Assembly: GCF_000332295.1 (NCBI RefSeq)
Contig: NZ_KB235930.1
Coordinates: 4,491,895-4,555,894 of the forward strand
From: Fortiea contorta PCC 7126
GTDB lineage: Bacteria > Cyanobacteriota > Cyanobacteriia > Cyanobacteriales > Nostocaceae
Length of the DNA: 64,000 nucleotides
Direction: 5' to 3'
The position numbers and the translations under genes were made by a program. This document shows, one piece after another, positions 26,416-35,567 of the stretch (positions are counted from its first letter, which is position 1; every line of letters begins with the position of its first letter). The notes beneath the pieces are model-generated. The model saw only the letters and a list, made by a program, of their open reading frames with translations. It did not search any database and was not told the DNA's origin.

Positions 26416-27209
26416 TGGAACTAGCATTAATCAAGTTGGGAGGCTCCCTAATTACTGATAAAGATAAACCTTACACTCCTCGACTCGAAATTATGCAGCA
26501 ACTGGCGTGGGAGGTGCAACAAATCCGCAAACAAAATCCCCATTTAAAGTTAATTATTGGTAATGGTGCTGGTTCTTTTGCTCACCAATCAGCTAAAAAA
26601 CACAATACTATTGAAGGGGTGTTCAATGATGCTGATAAATTGGGATTTTGTCTAGTCCATCAAGATGCTTTAGAACTGAATCTGCTATTAGCTAAAGTTT
26701 TTTTAAAAACTGGTTTACCAGTGGTTAGTTTACCACCTTTGATGATGGTAGTAACTCAAAATCAGCAGTTACTCAAAACCGATTTTGCATATATTGAAAA
26801 CACGCTCGCATCTGGTATGATTCCTTTAGTATTTGGTGATGTGGTGCTAGATCAAGCTATCGGTGGTACTATTGTTTCTAGTGATACTTTGTTAGGTGAA
26901 TTAGCTAAATATTTTCATCGTCAAGAATTGCAGGTTCGACTGATAAATGCTGGTAACTATCCAGGTGTGTGTAAGCAAAATGGGCAAGTAATATCTCATA
27001 TTACTCCAGTCAATTATGGTCAAATCAAAACTTTTTTAGGACAGAGTGAATCGATAGATGTTACCGGCGGTATGGCTAAGAAAGTAGCAGAGTTTTTAAC
27101 TGTTGCTAGTTTGGGGATTGATTGCTGGATAATTGATGGTAATATTCCAGGAAATTTATCGCGGACAGTTTTAGGACAATCTTGTCTAGGGACGTTAATT
27201 AGTTCGTAA
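26412..27209 (+). CDS. isopentenyl phosphate kinase-like protein (amino acid kinase fold)
   Basis: This 265-residue protein has the amino-acid-kinase fold. ALIKLGGSLITDKDKPYTPR at the N-terminus, GNGAGSFAHQSAKKH (with the His that defines the isopentenyl phosphate kinase branch), IGGTIVSSDTLLGELA and DVTGGMAKKVAEFL all match that family. Isopentenyl phosphate kinase converts isopentenyl phosphate to the diphosphate; it is known from archaea, plants and some bacteria. Cyanobacteria make IPP by the MEP route, so the enzyme would be a salvage step or act on another phosphate. The start chosen is ATG 26412, which overlaps the upstream stop; an 'upstream' extension of 26 codons lies inside the methyltransferase gene. 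Confidence 0.8.
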   Translation: MMELALIKLGGSLITDKDKPYTPRLEIMQQLAWEVQQIRKQNPHLKLIIGNGAGSFAHQSAKKHNTIEGVFNDADKLGFCLVHQDALELNLLLAKVFLKTGLPVVSLPPLMMVVTQNQQLLKTDFAYIENTLASGMIPLVFGDVVLDQAIGGTIVSSDTLLGELAKYFHRQELQVRLINAGNYPGVCKQNGQVISHITPVNYGQIKTFLGQSESIDVTGGMAKKVAEFLTVASLGIDCWIIDGNIPGNLSRTVLGQSCLGTLISS

Positions 27210-27380
27210 TTATAGTGTTTCTAGCTTTTGGTTAAGGTTAGGGGCTAGGAACTAGGGGCGCTTAGGCTAGCTAGATTTTACCTGATGTAATTGGGAACTG
27301 ATATGATACATAATTTTTAAAAAATATCAAATAGTTTTCAATATTTGAGTGCAGACTATGATAACTAATTTCTGACCATT

Positions 27381-27424
27381 ATTAAAAAAAATATCCCGCT
27401 GTCAGTTGTAACCAACAACGGGAA
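27381..27424 (-). terminator. intrinsic terminator after the 428-residue exported protein gene
   Basis: On the minus strand TCCCG and CGGGA close a stem that also pairs GTTGT-type inner bases (TTGGTTACAACTGA), followed by TATTTTTTTTAAT. It lies about 20 bases after the stop codon. Confidence 0.75.
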
Positions 27425-27444
27425 TTTTGCAAGTATTATATTAA

Positions 27445-28731
27445 TTATCGAGAAGCAAATTGTGGGCTAGGCCAAACTTCTGCAATTTGATTTCCGAAAG
27501 TAATCGGCTGGTCGGCTTCTAGTGTTGTAGCTAAGGTTTTACCGTCGTTAGCAACTGTCATTAAAGGCCAGTTTTCTTCTCCTAGTTCACCAGTCCGAAA
27601 CATCACTTGGTCGGGTCTGTTTTTGCTCCACCCTAGCAAAATTGCTATTTTTTCATGTTCGTCATTTTGCTGGTTGGTTGGAGCGATGGTGTTGGCGTGA
27701 TTTTTTTGCCGATCCCAGATTACCGCACGATCTGTGGCGTCGGCGGTGTTGAATACGCCTTCAAACTGACGTGCTAAAAAGCGATCGCCTTTTTCTGACC
27801 AGCTCACTGGTACTAGCACTCCAATTTTACCATTAGTGCCGCTCTGTTCTGCTGCCGCTCTCGCTTGTAATAGGGGATCGCTGAGAACGGAAGTGGAAGC
27901 TATGACCCGCAATTTCTTTGTTTGCGTATCTTCTACGAACAGTACGCTGGTGACGCGGCTGTTATACATTTCGGGTTGTACTTCTAATTTTACCCGACTG
28001 TAAACAATATGCTTCCCGTCTGGTGAAACCACTGGTACGCTGCGGTAATAGCGCACTCCTGAACCACCTTTTCCACCAATAGCTTCTTGAGTAGCCATGA
28101 TCCATTTCCAGGGAATAGGATGGGGACTACCAATGGGATCTATTTGTATTGCTTGTTCCCCTTCCACTGGTTCGGTGACGGGTACTTCTCTCGAAAAATT
28201 TGGTTGTGGTTGTCTCTGAGTGGGCGCAGTTTGCGTGGCTGTTAATGATTGAGCAACAGATAAATTTTGTGCTAGTGATTGAATTTTTGAGGTTTTTAAT
28301 CTCTCTACTAAACTCGGTTCACTCACATTCTCATTCACAGATGGTGCGAGTTCAACTGCTGCTAGCAAATCATTTGCAGGTACATTGATTAAAGGATTCG
28401 CTTCTGTTGCTAAAGAATCAATTTTGTCTGTTGGTAATAGTTGCGATTCGCCCACAGCTTCTAGAGATGCAGAGTTAAATTCTCTGTTTACAGAGTCGTT
28501 TTTGACTGCTGTTAACATTTGAGCCAAATCATTTCCACCAAAAGTAGCGAATCCCTTGGACACCGAGCTAGAATCAGCTTGGTTAAATGTGTCTTTTGCT
28601 ACTTGTGACTGCCTAGCTGCACTGGAGTAAGCTGATACAGCTACCAGGGGAGCAATGAGTATCACAACTACCGCGTATTTTAAAAATGGTTGCACGCGGA
28701 ACCATCCTGACAACAAAAGAGGTTTAAGCAT
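27445..28731 (-). CDS. membrane-anchored protein with TolB-like beta-propeller segment
   Basis: This 428-residue protein is of unknown function. Residues about 17-38 (LKYAVVVILIAPLVAVSAYS) form a single membrane helix or uncleaved signal. Residues 40-195 are low-complexity Ser/Ala/Gln-rich, probably a disordered stalk. From about 200 onward there are beta-strand repeats. PVVSPDGKHIVYSRVKLE is a TolB/WD40-like blade motif, and VSWSEKGDRFLARQF and ILLGWSKNRPDQVMFRTG are related blades. The likely place is periplasm or cell surface. It is monocistronic, with its own terminator. Confidence 0.65.
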   Translation of the reverse strand: MLKPLLLSGWFRVQPFLKYAVVVILIAPLVAVSAYSSAARQSQVAKDTFNQADSSSVSKGFATFGGNDLAQMLTAVKNDSVNREFNSASLEAVGESQLLPTDKIDSLATEANPLINVPANDLLAAVELAPSVNENVSEPSLVERLKTSKIQSLAQNLSVAQSLTATQTAPTQRQPQPNFSREVPVTEPVEGEQAIQIDPIGSPHPIPWKWIMATQEAIGGKGGSGVRYYRSVPVVSPDGKHIVYSRVKLEVQPEMYNSRVTSVLFVEDTQTKKLRVIASTSVLSDPLLQARAAAEQSGTNGKIGVLVPVSWSEKGDRFLARQFEGVFNTADATDRAVIWDRQKNHANTIAPTNQQNDEHEKIAILLGWSKNRPDQVMFRTGELGEENWPLMTVANDGKTLATTLEADQPITFGNQIAEVWPSPQFASR

Positions 28732-29644
28732 GTGTTGACTCTCTAGAAGGGCGGTTGCTGTGTGAGGAACAGCCGATGCAGCAATAAGGGAAGCTACGAT
28801 TATATGTATAACAAGAAACTAAAAGCTTTAACGAAATAATTTGTTTAATTTTAGCAAGAGTTGACACAACTTTAGTATCATAGTTTACACTACCATCACA
28901 AATATCACTGTCAAATTCATTTTCCTGCTACCAAAGTACTGATGCAGGTCAGATAAACTATCACTAAACAAAACTACCCTTGTCCCTAATAGACACCTAC
29001 GCCAAAATACAATTATCTGTAAACGAGCAGTAAAAATTCTATTTGGGTTAAAGCTAATGACTGAGCATCATCATAACAATCAGGTTGTCGAGGGTTATTT
29101 GAGCTAAAGCTACCCCTCTCAACTGTTGTAACAGCGCAGTCGGTGATTATGGAAAAATTGAGGCGTTACTGAAAAAATTAGCAAGTTTGATGCACCACAT
29201 ACAGTAATTATGAGACACTGCCGACACCTACCCAGTTTTGGGAGTTGCAGCCAGCTACAGAACAATCATGGAACTACAGCACTATCTTATGGATGTAATA
29301 CATCCAAAGCCGAGCCACAGGGAATCACAAAAACTAAACTAGCTGGTAGATGCACAACGGCTTGTCTTAGGAAACTGACAAAGAATGAGGTTAGCCAGAG
29401 CTGCAAGGGTTTGATACTTGCTTATCTGCTTGCTAACTTATAACAAGCTTATCAGGGAAGTTTGGTTTTACCAATACCTGATTACTGTAGCACCAAACAG
29501 CAATTTATTTGTAGATTATGGATGAAGTTATGCATCAAGATTTGGCGATAATCATCAAAAAATGTTGGCTGCGGCTGTGATCCAGTTTCTGCTTGATTGC
29601 CAGCCAGGTTTTATATTTGATTGAGTTTATATTTTTGAGCACAC
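28732..29644. other. long intergenic region with a possible structured RNA
   Basis: This 913-base gap precedes fmt. A plus-strand TTGACA lies near 28861. Between about 29060 and 29460 many local inverted pairs occur: GGATG-TAATA-CATCC; GCAAG-(9)-CTTGC inside GTTAGC...GCTAAC; and CCAGCTA pairing at long range with TAGCTGG. A 77-codon open frame at 29210-29443 has no coding character. The concentration of stems is what one expects from a structured non-coding RNA or riboswitch-like leader, but I cannot name a family. Confidence 0.4.
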
Positions 29645-30652
29645 ATGATCAAAGTTGTATTTTTTGGCACTCCTCAATTTGCGGTTCCTACCCTAGAAAA
29701 ATTACTGAAACACTCGGATGTTGAGGTTATGGCTGTTGTCACTCAACCTGATAAACGCCGAGAAAGGGGGAATCAACTAACACCTTCGCCTGTAAAAACT
29801 GCAGCGATCGCTGCTAATTTACCAGTATGGCAACCAGAGCGCATCAAAAAAGACACTCAAACATTAACTAATCTCAAACATTTACAAGCAGATGTATTCG
29901 TTGTTGTTGCTTACGGACAAATTTTATCCCCAAAAATTTTAAATATTCCCAAATTTGGTTGTATAAATGTCCACGGCTCTATCTTACCTAAATACCGGGG
30001 TGCGGCACCGATTCAGTGGTGTTTGTATAATGGCGAGCTGGAAACTGGGATTACCACGATGTTAATGGATGCGGGAATGGATACGGGAGCAATGCTGCTC
30101 ACAGCGACTACACCAATTGGATTATTGGATAATGCTCAAGATTTGGGTGTGAAATTGGCTGATATTGGCGCTGATTTGTTAATCGAAACCTTGTGGAAGT
30201 GGGAACGCCAAGAAATAGAGGCGATTCCGCAAGACAACGCACAAGCGACCTACGCACCTTTAATTCAAAAAACCGATTATGGCTTGGATTGGTCGAAAAC
30301 TGCTATTGAATTACACAATCAAATTAGAGGCTTTTATCCCAACTGCACAGCTACTTTCCGCAATCAACAGCTGAAAATTATCGCCACCGCTCCCCTTGGC
30401 TCTGCTGACGTGGAAAAGTTACCACCAAAATTGCAAGATTTGTTTCATAAATTGCCTGATTTGTCAAGTAAGTCAGTGATACCGGGAGAAGTAGTCAGTA
30501 TTACCAAAGGAGTTGGGGCGATCGTCCAAACTGGCGGAGGTTTGTTGCTGTTGCGGGAAGTACAGCTGGCTGGTAAACGCCCTCAGTCGGGATGGGATTT
30601 TGTGAATGGTTCTAGATTAACTGTGGGGGAAGTGTTGGGAAATGGGGAATAA
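29645..30652 (+). CDS. fmt: methionyl-tRNA formyltransferase
   Basis: Fmt transfers a formyl group from 10-formyl-tetrahydrofolate to Met-tRNA(fMet) for translation start. The product is 335 residues, the usual length. Blocks: [18 protein letters not shown] at the N-terminus, [11 protein letters not shown], and the catalytic region [18 protein letters not shown] (Asn and His of the active site), then [18 protein letters not shown] with the conserved Asp. The C-terminal tRNA-binding domain contains FYPNCTATF and [11 protein letters not shown]-like sequence. It is alone on its strand, with the neighbouring genes on the minus strand. Confidence 0.97.
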   Translation: MIKVVFFGTPQFAVPTLEKLLKHSDVEVMAVVTQPDKRRERGNQLTPSPVKTAAIAANLPVWQPERIKKDTQTLTNLKHLQADVFVVVAYGQILSPKILNIPKFGCINVHGSILPKYRGAAPIQWCLYNGELETGITTMLMDAGMDTGAMLLTATTPIGLLDNAQDLGVKLADIGADLLIETLWKWERQEIEAIPQDNAQATYAPLIQKTDYGLDWSKTAIELHNQIRGFYPNCTATFRNQQLKIIATAPLGSADVEKLPPKLQDLFHKLPDLSSKSVIPGEVVSITKGVGAIVQTGGGLLLLREVQLAGKRPQSGWDFVNGSRLTVGEVLGNGE

Positions 30653-30666
30653 AACATGGGTGGGAG

Positions 30667-31026
30667 TCAAACTGCGGAATTTTCATAAAAACGACAAGAT
30701 TTGCAAGGGCCATCTGGGTTAACTGCACAGCGCATAATTTCTGAGTGAGCATTATAGCTGCAGGTAGCATCACCGATGACCCAGCGTCCTGCTACCAAGC
30801 TTTTCTCAGATGGTCTTTGAGCAGTCTGGACATAAAGAGCTATTTTGTGTAAGCGGTAGCGCCCGGCTTTTAATTGATATCTGTGGCGACGTTCTAAAAC
30901 CGCGTAGGTTCGACCTTCAAAATCGAGATAATTTCCTGGTTGTGGTGTCCAATCAAGTTGGACTTTACCGAGTTGCTGACGGGGATTGGTCAAAATTACC
31001 TCGGTTGGTAAAAAGTCTGGCTCCAT
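30667..31026 (-). CDS. DUF6464-like cyanobacterial protein with Cys cluster
   Basis: This 119-residue protein is found in cyanobacteria without known function. The N-terminal half is a small beta-rich unit (NYLDFEGRTYAVLERRHRYQ). The C-terminus reads GDATCSYNAHSEIMRCAVNP then GPCKSCRFYE. The four Cys (C-x15-C and C-x2-C) could bind zinc or an iron-sulfur cluster. It is convergent with fmt, 14 bases apart. The family assignment is from the characteristic CSYNA/RCAVNP/GPC pattern. Confidence 0.72.
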   Translation of the reverse strand: MEPDFLPTEVILTNPRQQLGKVQLDWTPQPGNYLDFEGRTYAVLERRHRYQLKAGRYRLHKIALYVQTAQRPSEKSLVAGRWVIGDATCSYNAHSEIMRCAVNPDGPCKSCRFYENSAV

Positions 31027-31149
31027 AAGTTAATGTGATTTGATTTACATTATATGGATGGTATCGCAATCGTCTCCTTTAGCTTACCGAATTTAGACTA
31101 TAATTAATGACTCACTAAAATTTGCTTGCTAGATGCTTGGCTCCCACGG

Positions 31150-32607
31150 CTAAAAACGCCGCAGTTTTAATTGCAATTCATCTTTAATACGATTGAGAAT
31201 AGATTGCTCATCGAGGGACGCTAAGATTTTGGTGATGACGGCTTTGGGCCCCTCTGGCCCCCAAGTAGCGCCATTGACTAAATAAGCTTTGGTAACTTGT
31301 CCAATCCCGTAGGTAGAGACACCAGCAACGCTGGCTTGGGTGATGGCTACGGTGACGTAGGGGCCTAAAGAAGCGCCACCAGTGACTGGGGTAGTGATAC
31401 CGAGTAAGGTTTTCAACCCACTTAAGCCTAAGTTCGCCAGCAATTCACTAGCACCGATCCCGCCCATACTCAAGGCGATCTTTTGCAACAGTTGGACGGC
31501 GCCGGCTTCGGTCATGGGGATACCATAAAGTTGAGATAGACCCAAAATGAGAAAAATATCGATGACAATACTGCTGAGTATGTCTACCACAGTCAGGGGA
31601 TTAAGAGCGATCGCTACAGCTTTGGTCGTTACCGCTTTCCAAATCAACTGATTAGCCGCTACTTCTCGGATCATCAATTTTCGCTGCACTAATTGCTCAT
31701 TCACGATGTCAGCATAGAGCATACTATTAAGAGCAACTAAAGCTTTGCCCTCGCGCTGCAAAATTTCTAAAATTTTCAGCTTTAATTGTTCGACTTGGGC
31801 GTTACCTGTGCGTAATTGCACACCTTTGCTACCATCTGGACGGCGAATTGCTGTCTTGACTAACGGCGAAGCTGCAGCCATGACAATTTCTAGAGGTGAA
31901 AGCAACTCTCGCACCCTGTCATCCCGGATTTTGTGGTAAATTGTCATCCGGTCTGCTTCTGGATATTGATCGACTTTATTGAACACCAAAATTATCGGTT
32001 TACCCGCCGTCCTCAACTGGGAAAGGGCTTCGTGTTCTATCTTCGTCATGTCACCAGCAATCACAAACAGAATTAAATCCGCCTGTTTGGCTATTTGTTC
32101 TGCTAATGCGGCGCGGGTGTGACCATCGATTTCGTCTAATCCTGGTGTATCAACTAGTTCGACCTGCGATTGACCGACTGCGGGGAGTGTGACGCGCAAA
32201 GCGCGATCGTTTTCCCCGATCGCTTCTTCATGAATACTCCAGTTAACTCGTTGGGCTGTACGCGTGACACCATGTAGAGGGCCAGTTTCAAATACTGGTT
32301 GTCCCACCAAAGCATTGAGCAGGGAAGACTTACCACGTCCCACCATCCCAAAAGCCGCGATTTGTACCACCATCCGGTCTAACTTCAAGAGCATGGTTTC
32401 CAAATCGGTGATTTCTGTTTCTAGTCCGTTTTTTTCTCGCGCTGAAAGGTCAAGATTGGCTACCAAATTTCGCAACGCTGTTTGCGCCTGTTTATAGTTG
32501 AGTTCCGCTTGAATGTCTTCAAAGCTGAAAATTGCACTATCCAGTTCTTCTTCCCAGTTGGATGAGCCGCTATGATGAGGTTCGGGCAAGGTTGAGGTCA
32601 TACTCAA
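31150..32607 (-). CDS. Era/dynamin-like GTPase with DUF697 membrane domain
   Basis: This is a 485-residue GTP-binding protein. Residues 1-80 are helical. The G domain has G1 GMVGRGKSS (87-95), a Thr-containing switch I (GVTRTAQRV), G3 DTPGLDE, and G4 NKVD, with IEHEALSQLRTAGKP between them. The C-terminal third (about 320-470) has hydrophobic helices (NPLTVVDILSSIVIDIFLIL; GGIGASELLANLGLSGLK) typical of DUF697/YcjF-type GTPases attached to the membrane. Such proteins are common in cyanobacteria; their function is not established. It is monocistronic. Confidence 0.85.
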   Translation of the reverse strand: MSMTSTLPEPHHSGSSNWEEELDSAIFSFEDIQAELNYKQAQTALRNLVANLDLSAREKNGLETEITDLETMLLKLDRMVVQIAAFGMVGRGKSSLLNALVGQPVFETGPLHGVTRTAQRVNWSIHEEAIGENDRALRVTLPAVGQSQVELVDTPGLDEIDGHTRAALAEQIAKQADLILFVIAGDMTKIEHEALSQLRTAGKPIILVFNKVDQYPEADRMTIYHKIRDDRVRELLSPLEIVMAAASPLVKTAIRRPDGSKGVQLRTGNAQVEQLKLKILEILQREGKALVALNSMLYADIVNEQLVQRKLMIREVAANQLIWKAVTTKAVAIALNPLTVVDILSSIVIDIFLILGLSQLYGIPMTEAGAVQLLQKIALSMGGIGASELLANLGLSGLKTLLGITTPVTGGASLGPYVTVAITQASVAGVSTYGIGQVTKAYLVNGATWGPEGPKAVITKILASLDEQSILNRIKDELQLKLRRF

Positions 32608-32859
32608 TTTTACATTTCGGATTTACTCAAGAAGTATGGAGTTTCCAGGGTCTGTGTGTTCTGGCTTTTTATTTACTTCTTTGTTGATCCTAGTTATTTT
32701 TATCAGGTTTTGCCTATGTCTTGGCTGCTGGTCGTACCTCTACTAGATGAAAAAAGGCGATCGCCCGGAAATTTTCCTAGCTTTTCTACAGGTGCGATCG
32801 CTCAAATCTGCTTTGATCCCAACTTCATATTGTGTCCCCCGCTCTGGTTCATATATGCT

Positions 32860-33444
32860 CTACCAAACTTTATTTAAATTCAAAATAAACCCAGGTAACA
32901 CAGGTTCACAGTTCACACTCACAGGATGATCTAAACATTCTTCTGGTTTTCCTGGGCGATAGATATAAACTTGACGATGCTTGCGGTCGATGAGTAAACC
33001 TAATTGCACTCCGGGTTCTTGCATATATTCTGTCATTTTTTCTTGGAGAGTTTGCAGGCGATCGCTGGCGGAGCGCAGTTCGACGATAAAATCTGGACAA
33101 ATAGGTGCAAATTGCTCTTGTTGTGTTTTGGAAAGTGTATTCCATCTGGCGATTTTCATCCAAGAAGCATCAGGCGATCGCTTTGCACCTGTTGATAGTG
33201 TAAATCCTGTGCTGGAGCTAAAACAAATACCTGTACCGTCTTGTTCTGACCACACTCCTAGCTGTAGAGCAATATTAAATTCTCGATTACCCGTCTCCGA
33301 ACCAGTGGGTGTCATAATTGATATTTCTCCTAATTGATTCCGCTCAATTCGTAAGTCACGATTCACCTGACAGAATTCAAAAAACTGCTCATCTGTCATT
33401 TGCATTGATGACGGAATTTGCAACACTAAAGGAGATGAAAGCAT
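32860..33444 (-). CDS. Uma2-family putative endonuclease, copy 1
   Basis: This 194-residue protein belongs to the Uma2 (DUF820) family, a PD-(D/E)XK-fold group greatly expanded in cyanobacteria and of largely unknown function. The fold is shown by LGEISIMTPTGSETG, then SPDASWMK (Asp), and CPDFIVELRSASDRLQTLQ (Asp and Glu of the core), followed by GVQLGLLIDRKHRQVYIYRP. It is the last of three tandem copies. The central variant region of this copy reads NIALQLGVW and ICFSSSTGF. Confidence 0.88.
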   Translation of the reverse strand: MLSSPLVLQIPSSMQMTDEQFFEFCQVNRDLRIERNQLGEISIMTPTGSETGNREFNIALQLGVWSEQDGTGICFSSSTGFTLSTGAKRSPDASWMKIARWNTLSKTQQEQFAPICPDFIVELRSASDRLQTLQEKMTEYMQEPGVQLGLLIDRKHRQVYIYRPGKPEECLDHPVSVNCEPVLPGFILNLNKVW

Positions 33445-33481
33445 GATATTTACCTCAATAACTTTTCTCTAATATCTGGCT

Positions 33482-34066
33482 CTACCAAACTTTATTTAAA
33501 TTCAAAATAAACCCAGGTAACACAGGTTCACAGTTCACACTCACAGGATGATCTAGACGTTCTTCTGGTTTTCCTGGGCGATAGATATAAACTTGACGAT
33601 GCTTGCGGTCGATGAGTAAACCTAATTGCACTCCGGGTTCTTGCATATATTCTGTCATTTTTTCTTGGAGAGTTTGCAGGCGATCGCTGGCGGAGCGCAG
33701 TTCGACGATAAAATCTGGACAAATAGGTGCAAATTGCTCTTGTTGTGTTTTGGAAAGTGTATTCCATCGTTCTAATTTCATCCAAGAAGCATCAGGCGAT
33801 CGCTTTGCACCTGTTGATAGTGTAAATCCTGTGCTGGAGTCAAAAGTTATACCTGTCCCATCTTGTTCTGACCATACCCATAACTGACCGAATATATTAC
33901 CTCCTCGATTTCCTGTTTCTGAACCAGTGGGTGTCATAATTGATATTTCTCCTAATTGATTCCGCTCAATTCGTAAGTCACGATTCACCTGACAGAATTC
34001 AAAAAACTGCTCATCTGTCATTTGCATTGATGACGGAATTTGCAACACTAAAGGAGATGAAAGCAT
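33482..34066 (-). CDS. Uma2-family putative endonuclease, copy 2
   Basis: This 194-residue middle copy is identical to copy 1 for the first 50 or so residues and for nearly all of the last 90. It differs in the centre: GGNIFGQLWVW, ITFDSSTGF and WMKLERW, where copies 1 and 3 have EFN, ICFSSS and WMKIARW. The core Asp and Glu of the nuclease fold are kept. The spacer to the next copy is 37 bases and matches the other spacer. Confidence 0.88.
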   Translation of the reverse strand: MLSSPLVLQIPSSMQMTDEQFFEFCQVNRDLRIERNQLGEISIMTPTGSETGNRGGNIFGQLWVWSEQDGTGITFDSSTGFTLSTGAKRSPDASWMKLERWNTLSKTQQEQFAPICPDFIVELRSASDRLQTLQEKMTEYMQEPGVQLGLLIDRKHRQVYIYRPGKPEERLDHPVSVNCEPVLPGFILNLNKVW

Positions 34067-34103
34067 GATATTTACCTCAATAACTTTTCTCTAATATCTG
34101 GCT

Positions 34104-34688
34104 CTACCAAACTTTATTTAAATTCAAAATAAACCCAGGTAACACAGGTTCACAGTTCACACTCACAGGATGATCTAGACGTTCTTCTGGTTTTCCTGGG
34201 CGATAGATATAAACTTGACGATGCTTGCGGTCGATGAGTAAACCTAATTGCACTCCGGGTTCTTGCATATATTCTGTCATTTTTTCTTGGAGAGTTTGCA
34301 GGCGATCGCTAGCGGAGCGCAGTTCGACGATAAAATCTGGACAAATAGGTGCAAATTGCTCTTGTTGTGCTTTGGAAAGTGCGTTCCATCTGGCGATTTT
34401 CATCCAAGAAGCATCAGGCGATCGCTTTGCACCTGTTGATAGTGTAAATCCTGCACTGGAGCTAAAACAAATACCTGTACCGTCTTGTTCTGACCAAAAC
34501 CACAACTGTCCTAAAATATTAAATTCTCGATTACCCGTTTCTGAACCAGTGGGTGTCATAATTGATATTTCTCCTAATTTATTCCGCTCAATTCGTAAGT
34601 CACGATTCACCTGACAAAACTCAAAAAACTGCTCATCTGTCATTTGCACTGATGGCGGAATTTGCAACACTAAAGGAGATGAAAACAT
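34104..34688 (-). CDS. Uma2-family putative endonuclease, copy 3 (first in reading order)
   Basis: This 194-residue copy is read first. It carries a few changes at the N-terminus (MFSSP, PPSVQ, RNKLG) and in the centre (NILGQLWFW, SSSAGF, NALSKAQ). It shares ICFSSS and KIARW with copy 1 but GQLW with copy 2, a mosaic that fits gene conversion between copies. Its upstream sequence is unique, so it probably holds the promoter for all three. Confidence 0.88.
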   Translation of the reverse strand: MFSSPLVLQIPPSVQMTDEQFFEFCQVNRDLRIERNKLGEISIMTPTGSETGNREFNILGQLWFWSEQDGTGICFSSSAGFTLSTGAKRSPDASWMKIARWNALSKAQQEQFAPICPDFIVELRSASDRLQTLQEKMTEYMQEPGVQLGLLIDRKHRQVYIYRPGKPEERLDHPVSVNCEPVLPGFILNLNKVW

Positions 34689-34727
34689 AACGCCTATCCG
34701 ATAGAGTTAATGCTTTTATTTTCACGT

Positions 34728-34769
34728 AAATATAAAAAGACGCCAATAACTTTGCGTCTTGGCGTCTTA
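34728..34769 (-). terminator. intrinsic terminator after the peroxiredoxin gene
   Basis: On the minus strand AAGACGCC and GGCGTCTT form an 8-bp stem with a 16-base loop, followed by TTTTATATTT. It lies about 22 bases after the stop codon at 34791. Confidence 0.75.
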
Positions 34770-34790
34770 GCGTGAGATGTTTTTACAAAC

Positions 34791-35429
34791 TTACTTGTTA
34801 GGCTGAGGAGTTATCCGCAAATATGGCTTGATTTCCTCATAACCTTTGGGGAATTTCTCTTTGAGCACTTCTGGATCTTTGAGCGAGGGGACAATGACGA
34901 CATCTTCGCCATCTTTCCAATCAGCTGGTGTCGCTACGCTGTAATTATCGGTTAATTGCAGAGAATCAATCACCCGCAAAAGTTCATCAAAGTTGCGTCC
35001 GGTGCTGGGGGGGTAGGTGAAGGTGAGACGGAGTTTTTTACTGGGGTCAATAACAAACACCGAGCGCACCGTTACGGTTGCCGCAGCATTAGGATGGATC
35101 ATATCGTAAAGGTCAGAAACTTTGCGATCGCCATCTGCCAAAATTGGGTAGTTGAGGGTGGTACTTTGAGTTTCTTCGATGTCTCCTACCCAACCTTTGT
35201 GGGATTCAACATCGTCAACACTCAGCGCGATTGCTTTGACGTTGCGTTTGTCAAACTCTGGTTTGAGCTTGGCAACTGTGCCTAATTCTGTGGTACAAAC
35301 AGGAGTAAAATCAGCAGGGTGGGAAAACAGCACTACCCAGCTGTCACCCGCCCATTCGTAAAAGTCTATGTCGCCGTGTGTTGAGGCTTGCGTAAAGTTG
35401 GGTACTGTATCACCAAGACGGAGAGTCAT
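34791..35429 (-). CDS. 1-Cys peroxiredoxin (Prx6 family)
   Basis: This 212-residue thiol peroxidase reduces hydrogen peroxide and alkyl hydroperoxides. The peroxidatic site is HPADFTPVCTTELG with Cys45; Thr42 and Arg further on complete the site. No second resolving Cys is found in the C-terminal domain, which fits the 1-Cys Prx6 type. Other family blocks are KAIALSVDDVESHKGW, YPILADGDRKVSDLYDM and SVFVIDPSKKLRLTFTYP. It is monocistronic with a terminator of its own. Confidence 0.95.
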   Translation of the reverse strand: MTLRLGDTVPNFTQASTHGDIDFYEWAGDSWVVLFSHPADFTPVCTTELGTVAKLKPEFDKRNVKAIALSVDDVESHKGWVGDIEETQSTTLNYPILADGDRKVSDLYDMIHPNAAATVTVRSVFVIDPSKKLRLTFTYPPSTGRNFDELLRVIDSLQLTDNYSVATPADWKDGEDVVIVPSLKDPEVLKEKFPKGYEEIKPYLRITPQPNK

Positions 35430-35567
35430 GCGAGATTCCCTGTAGTTAAAAAAGCTTATGTATTATACTACAGCGATCGCCCCATAAAACCCCGGTTTCC
35501 CCATCGGTTTAAGAGGTTTGCAAACAAAATTTAAGTTATGTAATTTCCCGTAAAGAAACTAAATTAA

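Larger units (their letters stand above)
32857..34690 (-). repeat. tandem triplication, 622-base unit carrying Uma2 genes
   Basis: Three head-to-tail copies of a 622-base unit begin at GCTCTACCAAACTTTATTT and include one gene plus a 37-base spacer each. The gene ends and spacers are almost identical; differences gather in the middle of each gene. Confidence 0.92.

Noticed and set aside
29210-29443. 77-codon open frame in the gap before fmt
   Set aside because: The composition is rich in Cys, His and Ser without any family pattern, the start has no ribosome site, and local stems suggest RNA structure instead.
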